A stretch of DNA of 64,000 bases, taken from positions 119,565 to 183,564 of the forward strand of contig JAUCYS010000006.1 in the NCBI GenBank assembly GCA_030373505.1, read 5' to 3'. Below are positions 8,226 to 17,222 of this stretch, in pieces (position 1 is the stretch's first letter; every line of letters begins with the position of its first letter). The notes under the pieces were generated by a model. The model searched no databases, was not told where the DNA came from, and worked only from the letters and a program-made list of their open reading frames with translations. The translations under genes were made by a program, and so were the position numbers. This stretch comes from Parasphingorhabdus sp. (GTDB lineage Bacteria > Pseudomonadota > Alphaproteobacteria > Sphingomonadales > Sphingomonadaceae).

Positions 8226-9380
8226 TCAGCGTAGCCCCAGTTGGCGGGCGATAATGCCGCGCATCACTTCGGTGGTGCCGCCACGCAGCGTGTTCGGCGG
8301 CGAGCGCAGCACGCCGATATTCAGGATTCGCCGCATCTCCGGACTCCATTCATCCGACGGCAGGTCGGTGAGCATCGCCCGCACCTGCTGGGTCAGGTCA
8401 TTTTCCAGCCGGTTGCCGAGATCCTTGACCAGAGCCGCCTCGGTTTCGGGCGAGACGCCCCGGTCGAGCAGATTGGCGATCGCCCAGGACATGCCGCGCA
8501 GGGTGCGCAGGCTGGCGATCAGCTTGCCGAGACGCGCCTGCGAATCGGAGCCCATCTTGCCGCTCAGCTGTCCCACCGCGGTCTCCAGCGTGATATAGCT
8601 GGACAGGAAGCGTTCCGGGCCGGACCGTTCCATCGCCAGCTCGCCGGTCACCTGCGCCCAGCCGCCGCCCTCATCGCCGAGCAGGCAATCGTCAGGGACG
8701 ATCACATCCTCGAAATAGACCTCGTTGAAATGGGCATCGCCGGACAGGTCAACGATCGGCTTGATGGTGACGCCGGGCAGGGTGAGATCGATCAGAATCT
8801 GCGACAGGCCGACATGGCGGTTGCGGCCATCCGCCGGCGAGGTGCGCAGCAGCGCCACCATATAATGAGCGATATGCGCTCCCGAGGACCAGATTTTCTG
8901 GCCATTGATCTTCCAGCCGTCACTGACTTTTTCCGCCTTGGTTTTGACATTGGCGAGATCGGAGCCGGCGCCCGGCTCGCTGAGGCCGATGGCAAAATAG
9001 CATTCACCGGCAGCAATGCGCGGCAGGATGTCCAGCTTCTGCTCTTCTGTGCCATGGGCAAGCAGCATCGGCGCGTGCTGCCGATCGGCAATCCAGTGGG
9101 CCGCGACGGGGGCGCCGGCGCGCAGCGTTTCCTCGGTCACGATATAGCGTTCGAGCGCGCTCTTGTCATGGCCGCCATATTGCGAGGGCCAGGTCAGGCC
9201 GATCCAGCCGCGCTTGCCCACTTTCTTCGAAAATTCGGGATCGGCAGCGGCCATCCAGCATTCCGGCTCCGGTTCGAAATTGCCGGCGTCGCGCTCCTCC
9301 TTGAGAAACGCCTGCAGTTCGCCGCGCAACTCCTCGAGCGCCGGATCGGGCTGGATAACGGGAAAGTTAAATCTTTGCAT
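8226..9380 (-). CDS. Acyl-CoA dehydrogenase (pair 2, long subunit)
   Basis: 384-aa acyl-CoA dehydrogenase. WPSQYGGHDKS, GLSEPGAGSDLANVKTKA and the C-terminal LRGGTTEVMRGIIARQLGL are family signatures; as in pair 1, G-G-T replaces the classical E-G-T. The start is the ATG at 9380. A longer in-frame reading from 9461 would translate the palindromic repeat and is rejected. It probably forms a complex with the short dehydrogenase downstream. It is transcribed from the side of the alkylsulfatase gene; the gap contains repeat copy 4. Confidence 0.88.
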   Translation of the reverse strand: MQRFNFPVIQPDPALEELRGELQAFLKEERDAGNFEPEPECWMAAADPEFSKKVGKRGWIGLTWPSQYGGHDKSALERYIVTEETLRAGAPVAAHWIADRQHAPMLLAHGTEEQKLDILPRIAAGECYFAIGLSEPGAGSDLANVKTKAEKVSDGWKINGQKIWSSGAHIAHYMVALLRTSPADGRNRHVGLSQILIDLTLPGVTIKPIVDLSGDAHFNEVYFEDVIVPDDCLLGDEGGGWAQVTGELAMERSGPERFLSSYITLETAVGQLSGKMGSDSQARLGKLIASLRTLRGMSWAIANLLDRGVSPETEAALVKDLGNRLENDLTQQVRAMLTDLPSDEWSPEMRRILNIGVLRSPPNTLRGGTTEVMRGIIARQLGLR

Positions 9381-9403
9381 TATTTTGGCCTCTGTTACTG
9401 TCG

Positions 9404-9467
9404 CCGTTCGTCCTGAGCCTGTCGAAGGACGTTTGCCAGGATGCTTCGACAAGCTCAGCATGAACGG
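9404..9467. repeat. Dispersed palindromic repeat, family A, copy 4
   Basis: CCGTTCGTCCTGAGCCTGTC ... CTTCGACAAGCTCAGC ... GAACGG between the alkylsulfatase and the dehydrogenase genes. Confidence 0.75.
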
Positions 9468-9488
9468 GTTTGATCTGTCCCTTTATAC

Positions 9489-11450
9489 TCATGGGGTCAC
9501 GATATCGAATTGCGGATTTACCTCGTCGAGCGCGCCAAACATAGCTGCCAGCAAGGCCGTATTACCGCTGATGAGCATTTCCTTGTCGCGGATCAGCTCC
9601 GGTGCGGTGACCTTGCGCATCAGCAATCGGGTGAACAGGTCGCGGCTGATCGTGATCTGCGTATCCGATCCTTCGCGGGTGATCGCATAATCTTCGCGGC
9701 GCGGGAACATCACACTTTTGCCGAGATCGATGCTCACCGCTTCCTGCCGGTCGGGGAACCAGAAGCGGATGATACCGCCATCGCCCTGCATCTTGGCGGG
9801 GTTGAAGCGGGTCGCCATGGCGTCGAACAGATCGACCGCCGGGATGCCACTGAGCACCTTCGCATTGGCCGAGGAAATGCTGTTCTTGCTATTGTTGCCC
9901 TCGCGCAATTCGCGGGCGCCGACCAGATAGATATTGCGCCAGCTCCCGGCCTCGGCCTGGAAGCCGAGCTGTTCGTAGGTCGAGGCCAGCCATTTTTTGG
10001 CAGCTTCGCTGGTAGGATCGGCAAAGACGATATGGTTGAAGACCGTTGCGGCCCAGCGATAATCGCCTTCGTTGAAAGCCTTCTCGCCGACCGCCAGCGC
10101 CCTGTCGGTCCCGCCCATCGCCGCGACATATTTTTTCGAGGCCTCGACCGGAGGCAGCTCGTGATAATGGGCCGGTACCACATCCCACCAGCCGAAATAG
10201 CGCTGGTAGACCGCCTTGCTGTTGTGATTGAGCGTGCCGTAATAATCGCGCACGCCGAAGTCGGTCTTGGCGAAATCCGGCTCGCCGATATTCTCCGCAA
10301 TCTCGTCCATGGTCGCGCCCTGGTTGGCCTGGCGCATCGTCTGGTCGTGGACATAGCGATAGATGCCGCGCTGGTTTTTCAGCGCCGTCTGTACATTGTC
10401 CGGTCCCCAGGTCGGCCAGTGATGCGAGGCCAGCATCACGTCGGACTTGTCGCCATATCTCGCCAGCATGGCGTCGATCACCTTGCTCCATTTCAGCGTG
10501 TCGCGGACCAGTGCGCCGCGCGGCGTCAGCACATTGTGAAAGGTGCGGGTGGCGACCTCGGCGCTGTGCAGCGCCCTGAACTGTGGCAGGTAGAAGATCA
10601 TCTCGGCCGGTGCTTCGGTTTCGCCCGCGTCCATGAAGTCGAAAGTGATGCCATCAACAACCAGCGTTTCGCCATCCTTGCTGATCGACCGGGTCGGCGG
10701 CACCAGCGAGATGTCGCCGCTCGACAATTTCTGGCCGAGGCCACCGCCGACATGACCGGTTTTGCCGACCGGCAGGGCGGTGCCAAATTGATATTGCACC
10801 CGCCGGTTCATGGCGGTCCCGGCAATTACGCTTTCACCAACGGACTCGGCGAGAAATCCGTGCGGAGCGATGATCTGGATCTTGCCCGACTGGATATCTT
10901 CCGGCGCAGCCACCCCGGCGATGCCGCCAAAATGGTCGCCATGGCTGTGGGTGAAGATGACCGCAACCACCGGCCGCTCGCCCAGCGTCTTGTTGGCCAG
11001 CGCCAGTCCGGCTTTCGCCGGCGCCGGCGTGGTCAGCGGATCGACGATGATCCAACCGGTCTTGCCGGCGATCAGCGTCATCTGCGCCAGGTCATAGCCG
11101 CGGATCTGGTAGATACCGGGCACGACCTCGAACAGGCCGTGGATGCTGTTGAGTTTCGCCTGCCGCCAAAGCGACGGGTTGACCGTGTCCGGTGCGGCGC
11201 CCTCGACAAAGTCGAACTGGCGGGAATCCCAGGCGACCGAGCCGTCCGCGTTGAGGATCTTGTCGCCGGGGATTTTGGCAAGAAAGCCGCGGTTGGCGTT
11301 TTCGAAATCTTTCTGGTCGGCGATCGGCAGTTCAGCCGCGACCCTGGCATTGGCGGCCTTTGTGGCTTCGGTGGCGATGCCTTCGGGAGGGGCGGCCGAT
11401 AGAGGCGCTGCCGATATCAGGGCTGCGATCAAAATTGCGGACTTTTTCAT
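9489..11450 (-). CDS. Periplasmic linear alkylsulfatase (SdsA1-like metallo-beta-lactamase fold)
   Basis: 653-aa exported enzyme that should hydrolyse primary alkyl sulfates to alcohol plus sulfate. Signal peptide MKKSAILIAALISAAPLSA with cleavage near residue 19-20. The metallo-beta-lactamase zinc motif F-T-H-S-H-G-D-H is at residues 166-173, and LASHHWPTWG lies further on. A dimerisation region and an SCP2-like C-terminal domain follow, and the total length matches the SdsA1 family. The start is the ATG at 11450 behind GGAGGG; a 23-codon upstream extension is rejected because it lies in a repeat. The alcohol released could enter the oxidation and beta-oxidation genes nearby. Confidence 0.87.
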   Translation of the reverse strand: MKKSAILIAALISAAPLSAAPPEGIATEATKAANARVAAELPIADQKDFENANRGFLAKIPGDKILNADGSVAWDSRQFDFVEGAAPDTVNPSLWRQAKLNSIHGLFEVVPGIYQIRGYDLAQMTLIAGKTGWIIVDPLTTPAPAKAGLALANKTLGERPVVAVIFTHSHGDHFGGIAGVAAPEDIQSGKIQIIAPHGFLAESVGESVIAGTAMNRRVQYQFGTALPVGKTGHVGGGLGQKLSSGDISLVPPTRSISKDGETLVVDGITFDFMDAGETEAPAEMIFYLPQFRALHSAEVATRTFHNVLTPRGALVRDTLKWSKVIDAMLARYGDKSDVMLASHHWPTWGPDNVQTALKNQRGIYRYVHDQTMRQANQGATMDEIAENIGEPDFAKTDFGVRDYYGTLNHNSKAVYQRYFGWWDVVPAHYHELPPVEASKKYVAAMGGTDRALAVGEKAFNEGDYRWAATVFNHIVFADPTSEAAKKWLASTYEQLGFQAEAGSWRNIYLVGARELREGNNSKNSISSANAKVLSGIPAVDLFDAMATRFNPAKMQGDGGIIRFWFPDRQEAVSIDLGKSVMFPRREDYAITREGSDTQITISRDLFTRLLMRKVTAPELIRDKEMLISGNTALLAAMFGALDEVNPQFDIVTP

Positions 11451-11463
11451 TCTATCCCTCCTG

Positions 11464-11541
11464 CCTGTTCCCCTGCGCGGGCAGGGGAACCATCTCCCGA
11501 AATTTCCTCGACGCACCATAAGGAGATGGATTCCCGCCTTC
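11464..11541. repeat. Dispersed palindromic repeat, family C, copy 1
   Basis: Nested inverted repeats: CCCCTGCGCGGGCAGGGG, then CATCTCC ... GGAGATGG, then CCCGCCTTCGCGG. It has the same architecture as 31972-32057. It lies between the crotonase and the alkylsulfatase. Confidence 0.65.
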
Positions 11542-11555
11542 GCGGCAGAACGCCG

Positions 11556-12353
11556 CTACGCCCCCTTGAACACAGGTTTGCGCTTTTCCAGGATCGCGTC
11601 AATCGCCTCGCGATGATCGTCGAGCTGCTGCAGCACGCCCTGGAACAGCGCCGCCTGATCGAGATTTTCCTTCAGCGTCACGCTCTGCGCGGTGCGCACC
11701 AGTTCCTTGGTCTTGCGGATCGCCAGCGGCGGCAGGCCAACGACCATTTCGGCCAGTTCATAGGCCCGTTCGAGCAGCTTTTCGCTGGCCACCACTTCCG
11801 AGACCAGACCATAATCCAGCGCTTTCTGCGCATCGATAAATTCGCCGGTGAAGAGCATCTGGTTGGCGCGCGCCTGACCGATGATTCGGGGCAGCAGCCA
11901 GGCGCCGCCGTCGCCGGGAATGATGCCGACGCGCAGGAAGCTTTCAGCGAAGATCGCGTCCTCGCCAGCGATGCGGATATCGCACATGGTGGCCAGATCG
12001 TTACCCGCGCCAATGGCATGGCCGTTGACCGCAGCGATCACCGGTACCGAGATTTGGGAAAAGGCCAGCGGGATGCGCTGGATGCCGGTCCTGTACCAGT
12101 TCTCGATTTCCATCGGCGTCATGTGCTGTTCGGCGGTCATCGCCTTGATCTCGTGCAGATTGCCGCCGGAGGAAAAGCTCTTGCCGCTGGCGGCCAGAAC
12201 GACGCAGCTGACGCCGGCATCCGCATCGGCCTTGTTGATCGCGTTGACCAGCGCTTCGCACAGATCCTTGGACAGCGCATTGCGCGTTTCCGGCTTGTTC
12301 AGCGTGATTGTCACGATGCGGTCATTCTTTTCGTAGAGAACTACGTCAGCCAT
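11556..12353 (-). CDS. Crotonase-superfamily protein (enoyl-CoA hydratase/isomerase)
   Basis: 265-aa crotonase-fold protein, start at the ATG at 12353 (AAGGA upstream). NKPETRNALS, GKSFSSGGNLHEIK and VNGHAIGAGNDLATMCD form the CoA and oxyanion-hole elements. Where hydratases have Glu in GG-x-E-L-A this protein has Asp (GAGNDLA), and the second Glu position (FGxPE) reads FAESF. A standard hydratase mechanism is therefore uncertain, and isomerase or lyase activity is possible. It lies upstream of the alkylsulfatase on the same strand, separated by a palindromic repeat. Confidence 0.85.
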   Translation of the reverse strand: MADVVLYEKNDRIVTITLNKPETRNALSKDLCEALVNAINKADADAGVSCVVLAASGKSFSSGGNLHEIKAMTAEQHMTPMEIENWYRTGIQRIPLAFSQISVPVIAAVNGHAIGAGNDLATMCDIRIAGEDAIFAESFLRVGIIPGDGGAWLLPRIIGQARANQMLFTGEFIDAQKALDYGLVSEVVASEKLLERAYELAEMVVGLPPLAIRKTKELVRTAQSVTLKENLDQAALFQGVLQQLDDHREAIDAILEKRKPVFKGA

Positions 12354-12456
12354 AAAATTGTCCTTGCCATGCATTTCATTCTTACGTGCCGCCGTCATTG
12401 CAGGGGTTCATGGATTCTGCAAGACTCGCGCCGCTCAACTCGCTAAATGAACGATA

Positions 12457-12933
12457 ATGATCCGAAAGCAAATGCCAGTCGCAAGTGAGGGCACGTCAGG
12501 TTTCACGCTGGTGGAATTGATGGTCGTGCTGCTGATCATCGGGCTGATGGCGTCGGTCGTTGTCTTTTCCTTTCCGAGTGGCAGCAGCGCGCTCGAGGAA
12601 GATGCCCAGCGGTTCGCCGCACGCACTGCGGCATTGCGCGACAATGCGATCCTCCAGTCAAGGCCGATGGCGGTGCAGGTCACGCCCTCCGGTTACAGTT
12701 TTCTCGAACGGCGCAAGGGCAGCTGGTCGGTGATCGAGGACAAGCCGTTCGTGTCCACCGACTGGTCGAACGGCGTGACCGCGAAGACCGGCGAAAAGCC
12801 GATGATGATCAGTTTCGAAAGCACCGGCCTGCCCAGCGACCAGGCCGAGCTGGTGCTGCAGGGCGATGCGCAGAGTCGCCGGGTGCTGATTGCGCCAATG
12901 GGCGATGTGAAGCTCGACGGAGCGGCGCCATGA
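12457..12933 (+). CDS. gspH: Type II secretion minor pseudopilin GspH
   Basis: 158-aa prepilin-like protein. The class III leader ends S-G15 / F16-T-L-V-E20, with the invariant Glu at position 5 of the mature protein, then a hydrophobic stretch LMVVLLIIGLMASVVVFSF. The remaining part matches the GspH/XcpU minor pseudopilin layout. It overlaps gspI by 4 nt (ATGA). No gspC-G, gspJ or gspK is nearby, so either the rest of the system lies elsewhere or this is a residual pair. Confidence 0.85.
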   Translation: MIRKQMPVASEGTSGFTLVELMVVLLIIGLMASVVVFSFPSGSSALEEDAQRFAARTAALRDNAILQSRPMAVQVTPSGYSFLERRKGSWSVIEDKPFVSTDWSNGVTAKTGEKPMMISFESTGLPSDQAELVLQGDAQSRRVLIAPMGDVKLDGAAP

Positions 12934-13346
12934 CGAGTCCCGTGAGCAAGCAGGGCGAGCGCGGCTTTACCCTGATCGAGATGCTGGTCGCGCTGTCGGT
13001 GTTCAGCCTCGCCGCGCTGTCGCTGATCCGGCTGCAGGCCTATACCACGCACAATGCCGCCGAGCTGGAAATGCGGGTCGTCGCCCAGTCGGTGGTCCGC
13101 AACCGCGCGGTCGAAATCCTAACCGATCCGCGTCCGCCGGCGCTTGGCCAGGAGAGCGGCACGGTCGAAAATGGCGGCTGGCAGTGGCAATGGGCGCAGC
13201 AGGCGAAGCTGACCGAGGACCAGCGCTTCATCCAGGTCGATATCAGCGCGCGCGAGGAGGGCAGCGGTGCGCCGGCTTCGCTGACCATATTGCGGCCCTC
13301 GGCGCTGGTGCTCGACGAGCAGCCGGACGCGCTGCCCGAAACCTAG
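12930..13346 (+). CDS. gspI: Type II secretion minor pseudopilin GspI
   Basis: 138-aa prepilin-like protein with leader G12 / F13-T-L-I-E17 and a hydrophobic N-terminal helix MLVALSVFSLAALSLIRLQ. A-Q-S-V-V-R-N-R-A and the following region fit the GspI/XcpV family, which nucleates the pseudopilus tip with GspH/J/K. It is translationally coupled to gspH. The next gene is metabolic, so gspJ and gspK are absent from the expected position. Confidence 0.85.
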   Translation: MTSPVSKQGERGFTLIEMLVALSVFSLAALSLIRLQAYTTHNAAELEMRVVAQSVVRNRAVEILTDPRPPALGQESGTVENGGWQWQWAQQAKLTEDQRFIQVDISAREEGSGAPASLTILRPSALVLDEQPDALPET

Positions 13347-13434
13347 CCAAGCGTCAGGAAAAATCTCATGTTTGACCTTTGTTTCGACCGGAACAGGGGT
13401 TAGAAGCATGGGAAAAGGATCAACGGAAAGCAAA

Positions 13435-14184
13435 ATGAGCAAACTTGAAGACGCACTGGAAGATTTTGACATGGACGACATGCCCGAGGAGGATGAGTCC
13501 CAGCTCGAATGGTGGGACTTTGACGATCCGGCAGAGAAGGTGGCTGCGGTCGCCGGTGATATCCAGTTCATCATCGAGAGCGCGTTTGATGCGCGCGGTG
13601 ATGCCTTGCTGGCCCTGCCGGCCGACGATGACATCATGCCGGTGCTCGAGGCGCTCGCCGAAAAGCCGATCAAGTGGAAATATGTCACGATCATCCCGAC
13701 CCACGATCTGCTGGTGCCGCTCGACGATCCGCGCAGCCAGGTGAAGAAGCTGGCGAGCCTGTTCCTGACCCGCGGCGCGCGGGTGCTGCCGCTGGCGCCG
13801 GAGCATGAGGATTATCATATGGCCGGCGCTGCCGCCGACGCGCGGCTGCGCGACACGAAATGGCCACCCGATCTGGTTCTGCTCGGCATGGGTGCCGATG
13901 GCAGCACGGCCGGGATCATGGAAAGCGCCGATATGGAAGAGGCGCTTGCCGGCCCGCCGGAAAAAATTGCGGCGGGACTGCTCCCCGACGATGGCGACAC
14001 GCCGCTGGTTACCATTACCAAGGCGGCAATCTGCGAAGCGCGCACCGTGGTGGTGCTGCTCAAAGGTGCGGCCAGCCAGACGATGCTGGAAAGCGAGATC
14101 GAACAGGGTGCCACCAGCATGGCGCCGATCGGCCGGATATTTGCCGATCTGGCCGTGCCTGTGGATATCTATGTGGAGAATTGA
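13435..14184 (+). CDS. 6-phosphogluconolactonase-like protein
   Basis: 249-aa protein of the NagB/6-phosphogluconolactonase fold. Support comes from the SQVKKLASLFL segment, the conserved spacing of LPLAPEHED, and the LLGMGADGSTAGI loop. The canonical family loop is G-x-G-x-D-G-H-T-A-S, so the usual His is Ser here. The acidic start (EDFDMDDMPEEDE) is unusual. The ATG at 13435 has GGAAAG upstream; an in-frame ATG at 13408, behind AGGGG, is an alternative that adds nine residues. A role in the oxidative pentose-phosphate or Entner-Doudoroff route is likely but not certain. Confidence 0.7.
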   Translation: MSKLEDALEDFDMDDMPEEDESQLEWWDFDDPAEKVAAVAGDIQFIIESAFDARGDALLALPADDDIMPVLEALAEKPIKWKYVTIIPTHDLLVPLDDPRSQVKKLASLFLTRGARVLPLAPEHEDYHMAGAAADARLRDTKWPPDLVLLGMGADGSTAGIMESADMEEALAGPPEKIAAGLLPDDGDTPLVTITKAAICEARTVVVLLKGAASQTMLESEIEQGATSMAPIGRIFADLAVPVDIYVEN

Positions 14185-14231
14185 GGGACAATTGCCGCAT
14201 CTGATTGCCTGTGGATGTGACTATCGATTGA

Positions 14232-14249
14232 TTTAACCGTACGATTAAA
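14232..14249. promoter_or_regulatory. Predicted TetR-type operator, site C
   Basis: TTTAACCG-TA-CGATTAAA, near-perfect palindrome 62 bp upstream of the acyl-CoA synthetase start. Its position argues against the alternative in-frame start at 14252, only two bases after the operator. Confidence 0.65.
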
Positions 14250-14311
14250 CCATGGTGCCGGGAAAGCGAATCGCCAAAACAGGCGATCGATTACCTGGAG
14301 AACATTCGGCC

Positions 14312-15865
14312 ATGCATCCTTCTGTCCACGCAAGGGAAAATCCCGACAAGCCAGCCGTGATCATGGCAAGCTCCGGGGAGATCATCACTTATGGTGAACT
14401 GGACAGACTGTCGAACAAGGTCGCCCAGCTCTATCGCAGCCGTGGCCTGCAGATCGGCGATACCGTCGCGGTCTGCATGGAAAACCACCGGCAATTTTTC
14501 CCCGTCGCCTGGGGATCGCAGCGCTCCGGCCTGTTTCAGGTCGCCATCTCCAGCCGACTGACCGCCGACGAGGTCAGCTATATCCTGAAGGATTCGGGCG
14601 CCAAGCTGCTGATCAGCTCCCAGAAAATGCTGCCGGTCATTGATCAGGTCCGGGCATTGAATCCCGAGGTCGACCAGTTGGTCTTTGGCGCTGATGACGA
14701 GCGCAATATCGATGCGATGCTGGAATCGATGCCCGAAACGCCGATCGCTGATGAACGCGGCGGGATCGACATGCTCTATTCGTCCGGCACCACCGGTCAG
14801 CCCAAGGGCGTCAAACTGCCCTTGCCGCTGGAGGAAGATATTGCCACGCCCAACAAGATTGCCGTGCTGGCCGAAGCCATTTTCGGCTTTCACAAGGACT
14901 GCGTCTACCTGTCTCCCGCGCCGCTCTATCATGCCGCGCCGCTGCGCTGGAATATCGCGGTGCAGGCGCTGGGCGGCACCAGCGTCATCATGGAGAAATT
15001 CGATCCCGAACATGCGCTGCAGCTGATCGAGAAATATAAATGCGATGTCGGCCAGTGGGTGCCGACGCATTTTGTCCGGATGCTGAAGCTGCCCGAGGAA
15101 ATCCGCACCAAATATGACATATCCTCGATCAAGAGCGCGGTCCACGCGGCTGCACCGATTCCGGTGCCGATCAAGGAAGCGATGATCCAATGGTGGGGGC
15201 CGGTGCTCAACGAATATTATGCCGGGACCGAGGGCAATGGCTTTGTCTTCTGCACCAGCGAGAGCTGGCTAACGCACAAGGGCACGGTCGGGCAGCCGAT
15301 CAATTGCGTGGTGCATATCTGCGATGAAAATGGCGAGGAGGTCCCGGTTGGCGAGGAAGGCCAGATTTATTTCGAGAGCGGGTCGATGTTCGAATATCAC
15401 AATGATCCGGAGAAGACCAAGGCGGCTACCCATGAAAAGGGCTGGACCTCGCTGGGCGATGTCGGGAAGCTCGACGAGGACGGCTTTCTCTATCTGACCG
15501 ACCGCAAGAGCTTCATGATCATTTCCGGCGGAGTGAATATCTATCCGCAGGAGATTGAAAATCTGCTGGTCACCCATGAAAAGGTCGCGGATGCCGCGGT
15601 CATCGGCGCGCCGGACGAGGATCTGGGCGAGAAAGTGGTCGCGGTGGTGCAGCCGATGAATATGGCCGATGCGGGCGAGGCGCTGGCCGGGGAGCTGGAA
15701 GCCTATCTGCGCAAGTCGCTCTCCGGCATCAAGGTGCCGCGCCGGATCGACTTCCGTCCCGAACTGCCGCGCCATGCCACCGGCAAGCTCTACAAAAGGC
15801 TGTTGCGCGACGAATATTGGAACAAGCAGGAGAAAGTGGGAGAGCAGGATGGCAACGCAGGCTGA
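14312..15865 (+). CDS. Acyl-CoA synthetase (AMP-forming, FadD-like)
   Basis: 517-aa ANL-superfamily ligase that activates a carboxylic acid to its CoA thioester through an acyl-adenylate. Motifs: P-loop-like YSSGTTGQPKG, YYAGTEGNG (A5), TSLGDVGKLDEDGFLYLTDR (A7/A8), and C-terminal PRHATGKLYKRLLRDEY with the catalytic Lys in the A10 position. The ATG at 14312 is chosen because an upstream start would sit directly on operator site C; GGAG lies 11 bases upstream. The 3' end overlaps the P450 gene by 17 nt. Substrate activation at the head of the pathway is the likely role. Confidence 0.88.
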   Translation: MHPSVHARENPDKPAVIMASSGEIITYGELDRLSNKVAQLYRSRGLQIGDTVAVCMENHRQFFPVAWGSQRSGLFQVAISSRLTADEVSYILKDSGAKLLISSQKMLPVIDQVRALNPEVDQLVFGADDERNIDAMLESMPETPIADERGGIDMLYSSGTTGQPKGVKLPLPLEEDIATPNKIAVLAEAIFGFHKDCVYLSPAPLYHAAPLRWNIAVQALGGTSVIMEKFDPEHALQLIEKYKCDVGQWVPTHFVRMLKLPEEIRTKYDISSIKSAVHAAAPIPVPIKEAMIQWWGPVLNEYYAGTEGNGFVFCTSESWLTHKGTVGQPINCVVHICDENGEEVPVGEEGQIYFESGSMFEYHNDPEKTKAATHEKGWTSLGDVGKLDEDGFLYLTDRKSFMIISGGVNIYPQEIENLLVTHEKVADAAVIGAPDEDLGEKVVAVVQPMNMADAGEALAGELEAYLRKSLSGIKVPRRIDFRPELPRHATGKLYKRLLRDEYWNKQEKVGEQDGNAG

Positions 15866-17147
15866 ACCTCTTTTAACCGGCCCGGATGCACAGGCGATCA
15901 TCGATCCGGCCAATTATGTCGACTGGGATGCCATGCTTGACCGGTTCGATCGCTTGCGCAGCGAAACGCCGGTTGTGAAAGTGGTCAATGACGAGGTCCA
16001 TGATCCTTTCTGGCTGGTCACCAGCTATGATGACGTGATGCGGGTCAGCAAGGACAACAAGCTGTTCCTCAACAGCCCGCGCAGCGTCACCTTCAGCGAC
16101 AAGAACAGCGGCGCCTTCGTGAAATCGATCACCGGCGGCGATCCCAATCTGGTGCGATCGCTGGTCGCGCTGGATGCGCCGACCCATCCGCAATATCGGC
16201 GGCTGACGCAAGACTGGTTCATGCCCAAGAATATTCGGCAGATGGAAGACGAGATCAGCGCGCTGGCCGGCACCACCGTCGACCGGCTGGTCGATGCCGG
16301 CGGCGAGGCCGATTTCGTGCCCTTGGTTTCCGCGCCCTATCCGCTGCACGTGGTGATGCAGATACTCGGCGTGCCGGAAGCGGACGAGCAGCGCATGCTG
16401 TTCCTGACCCAGCAGATGTTCGGCGGGCAGGACGAGGATCTCAACAAATCGGGCATGGCCAATATGACTCCGGAGCAGATCATGCAGCTGGTGGTCGGCG
16501 CGGTCGCCGATTTCGAGGCCTATTTCGCCAAGCTGACCGAGGAAAAACGCGCCCGTCCGACCAATGATGTGGCGAGCGTGATCGCCAACGCGAAAGTCGA
16601 CGGCGCCCATCTCAGCGACCGCGACATGGCGGGCTATTATATCATCCTCGCCGCCGCCGGGCATGACACGACCTCGGCCTCGACCGCCGGGGCGATGATG
16701 GCGCTGGCGCGGGACCCGGAGCAATTCGCCCGGCTGAAAGCTGATCGCGACCTGCTGCCTGGCATTGTCGAGGAAGCGATCCGCTGGACCACGCCGGTGC
16801 AACATTTCATGCGCACGGCGGCCGAGGATACCGAGCTTGGCGGGCAGAAGATCGCCAAGGATGACTGGCTGATGATCAGCTATATTGCCGCCAATCACGA
16901 TCCGGCTGTCTTTTCCGACCCGCGCAAGTTTGACGCCAGCCGCTCGCCCAACCGGCATCTTTCCTTTGGTGCCGGGGCGCATCAATGTCTCGGCCTGCAT
17001 ATGGCGCGGATGGAAATGAAAATCCTGTTCAACGAGCTGCTCGACCGGATCGAGACGCTGGAGCTGGCCGGTGAACCGGTCCGCGCCAAGTCGACCTTTG
17101 TCGGCGGGCTCAAGACCCTGCCGATCCGCTACACTCTATCAAAATGA
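15849..17147 (+). CDS. Cytochrome P450
   Basis: 432-aa soluble bacterial P450. The I-helix oxygen-activation motif is AGHDTT (270-275), the K-helix E-x-x-R is E309-R312, and the haem-ligand loop is FGAGAHQCLGLHMARME with Cys380. There is no membrane anchor. The start is the ATG at 15849 with GGGAG upstream, overlapping the acyl-CoA synthetase end by 17 nt, so the two are translationally coupled. It probably hydroxylates a hydrophobic, possibly CoA-linked or carboxylated, substrate. Ferredoxin and ferredoxin reductase partners are not in this window. Confidence 0.9.
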   Translation: MATQAEPLLTGPDAQAIIDPANYVDWDAMLDRFDRLRSETPVVKVVNDEVHDPFWLVTSYDDVMRVSKDNKLFLNSPRSVTFSDKNSGAFVKSITGGDPNLVRSLVALDAPTHPQYRRLTQDWFMPKNIRQMEDEISALAGTTVDRLVDAGGEADFVPLVSAPYPLHVVMQILGVPEADEQRMLFLTQQMFGGQDEDLNKSGMANMTPEQIMQLVVGAVADFEAYFAKLTEEKRARPTNDVASVIANAKVDGAHLSDRDMAGYYIILAAAGHDTTSASTAGAMMALARDPEQFARLKADRDLLPGIVEEAIRWTTPVQHFMRTAAEDTELGGQKIAKDDWLMISYIAANHDPAVFSDPRKFDASRSPNRHLSFGAGAHQCLGLHMARMEMKILFNELLDRIETLELAGEPVRAKSTFVGGLKTLPIRYTLSK

Positions 17148-17222
17148 ATGGCGCAGGCGGCCCTGTAATACAGTATAAGTGACTCAAACAGAATCGAATG
17201 GCAGATGCCGAAGGAGAGCAAG

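Noticed and set aside
8203..9461. Upstream start at 9461 for the long dehydrogenase of pair 2
   Set aside because: The added residues are translation of the palindromic repeat; the family N-terminus begins at 9380.
9510..11402. Long plus-strand frame opposite the alkylsulfatase
   Set aside because: No family motif; the alkylsulfatase on the other strand has signal peptide and zinc motif.
14252..14311. Earlier start for the acyl-CoA synthetase
   Set aside because: It would begin two bases after the predicted operator and has no ribosome-binding site.
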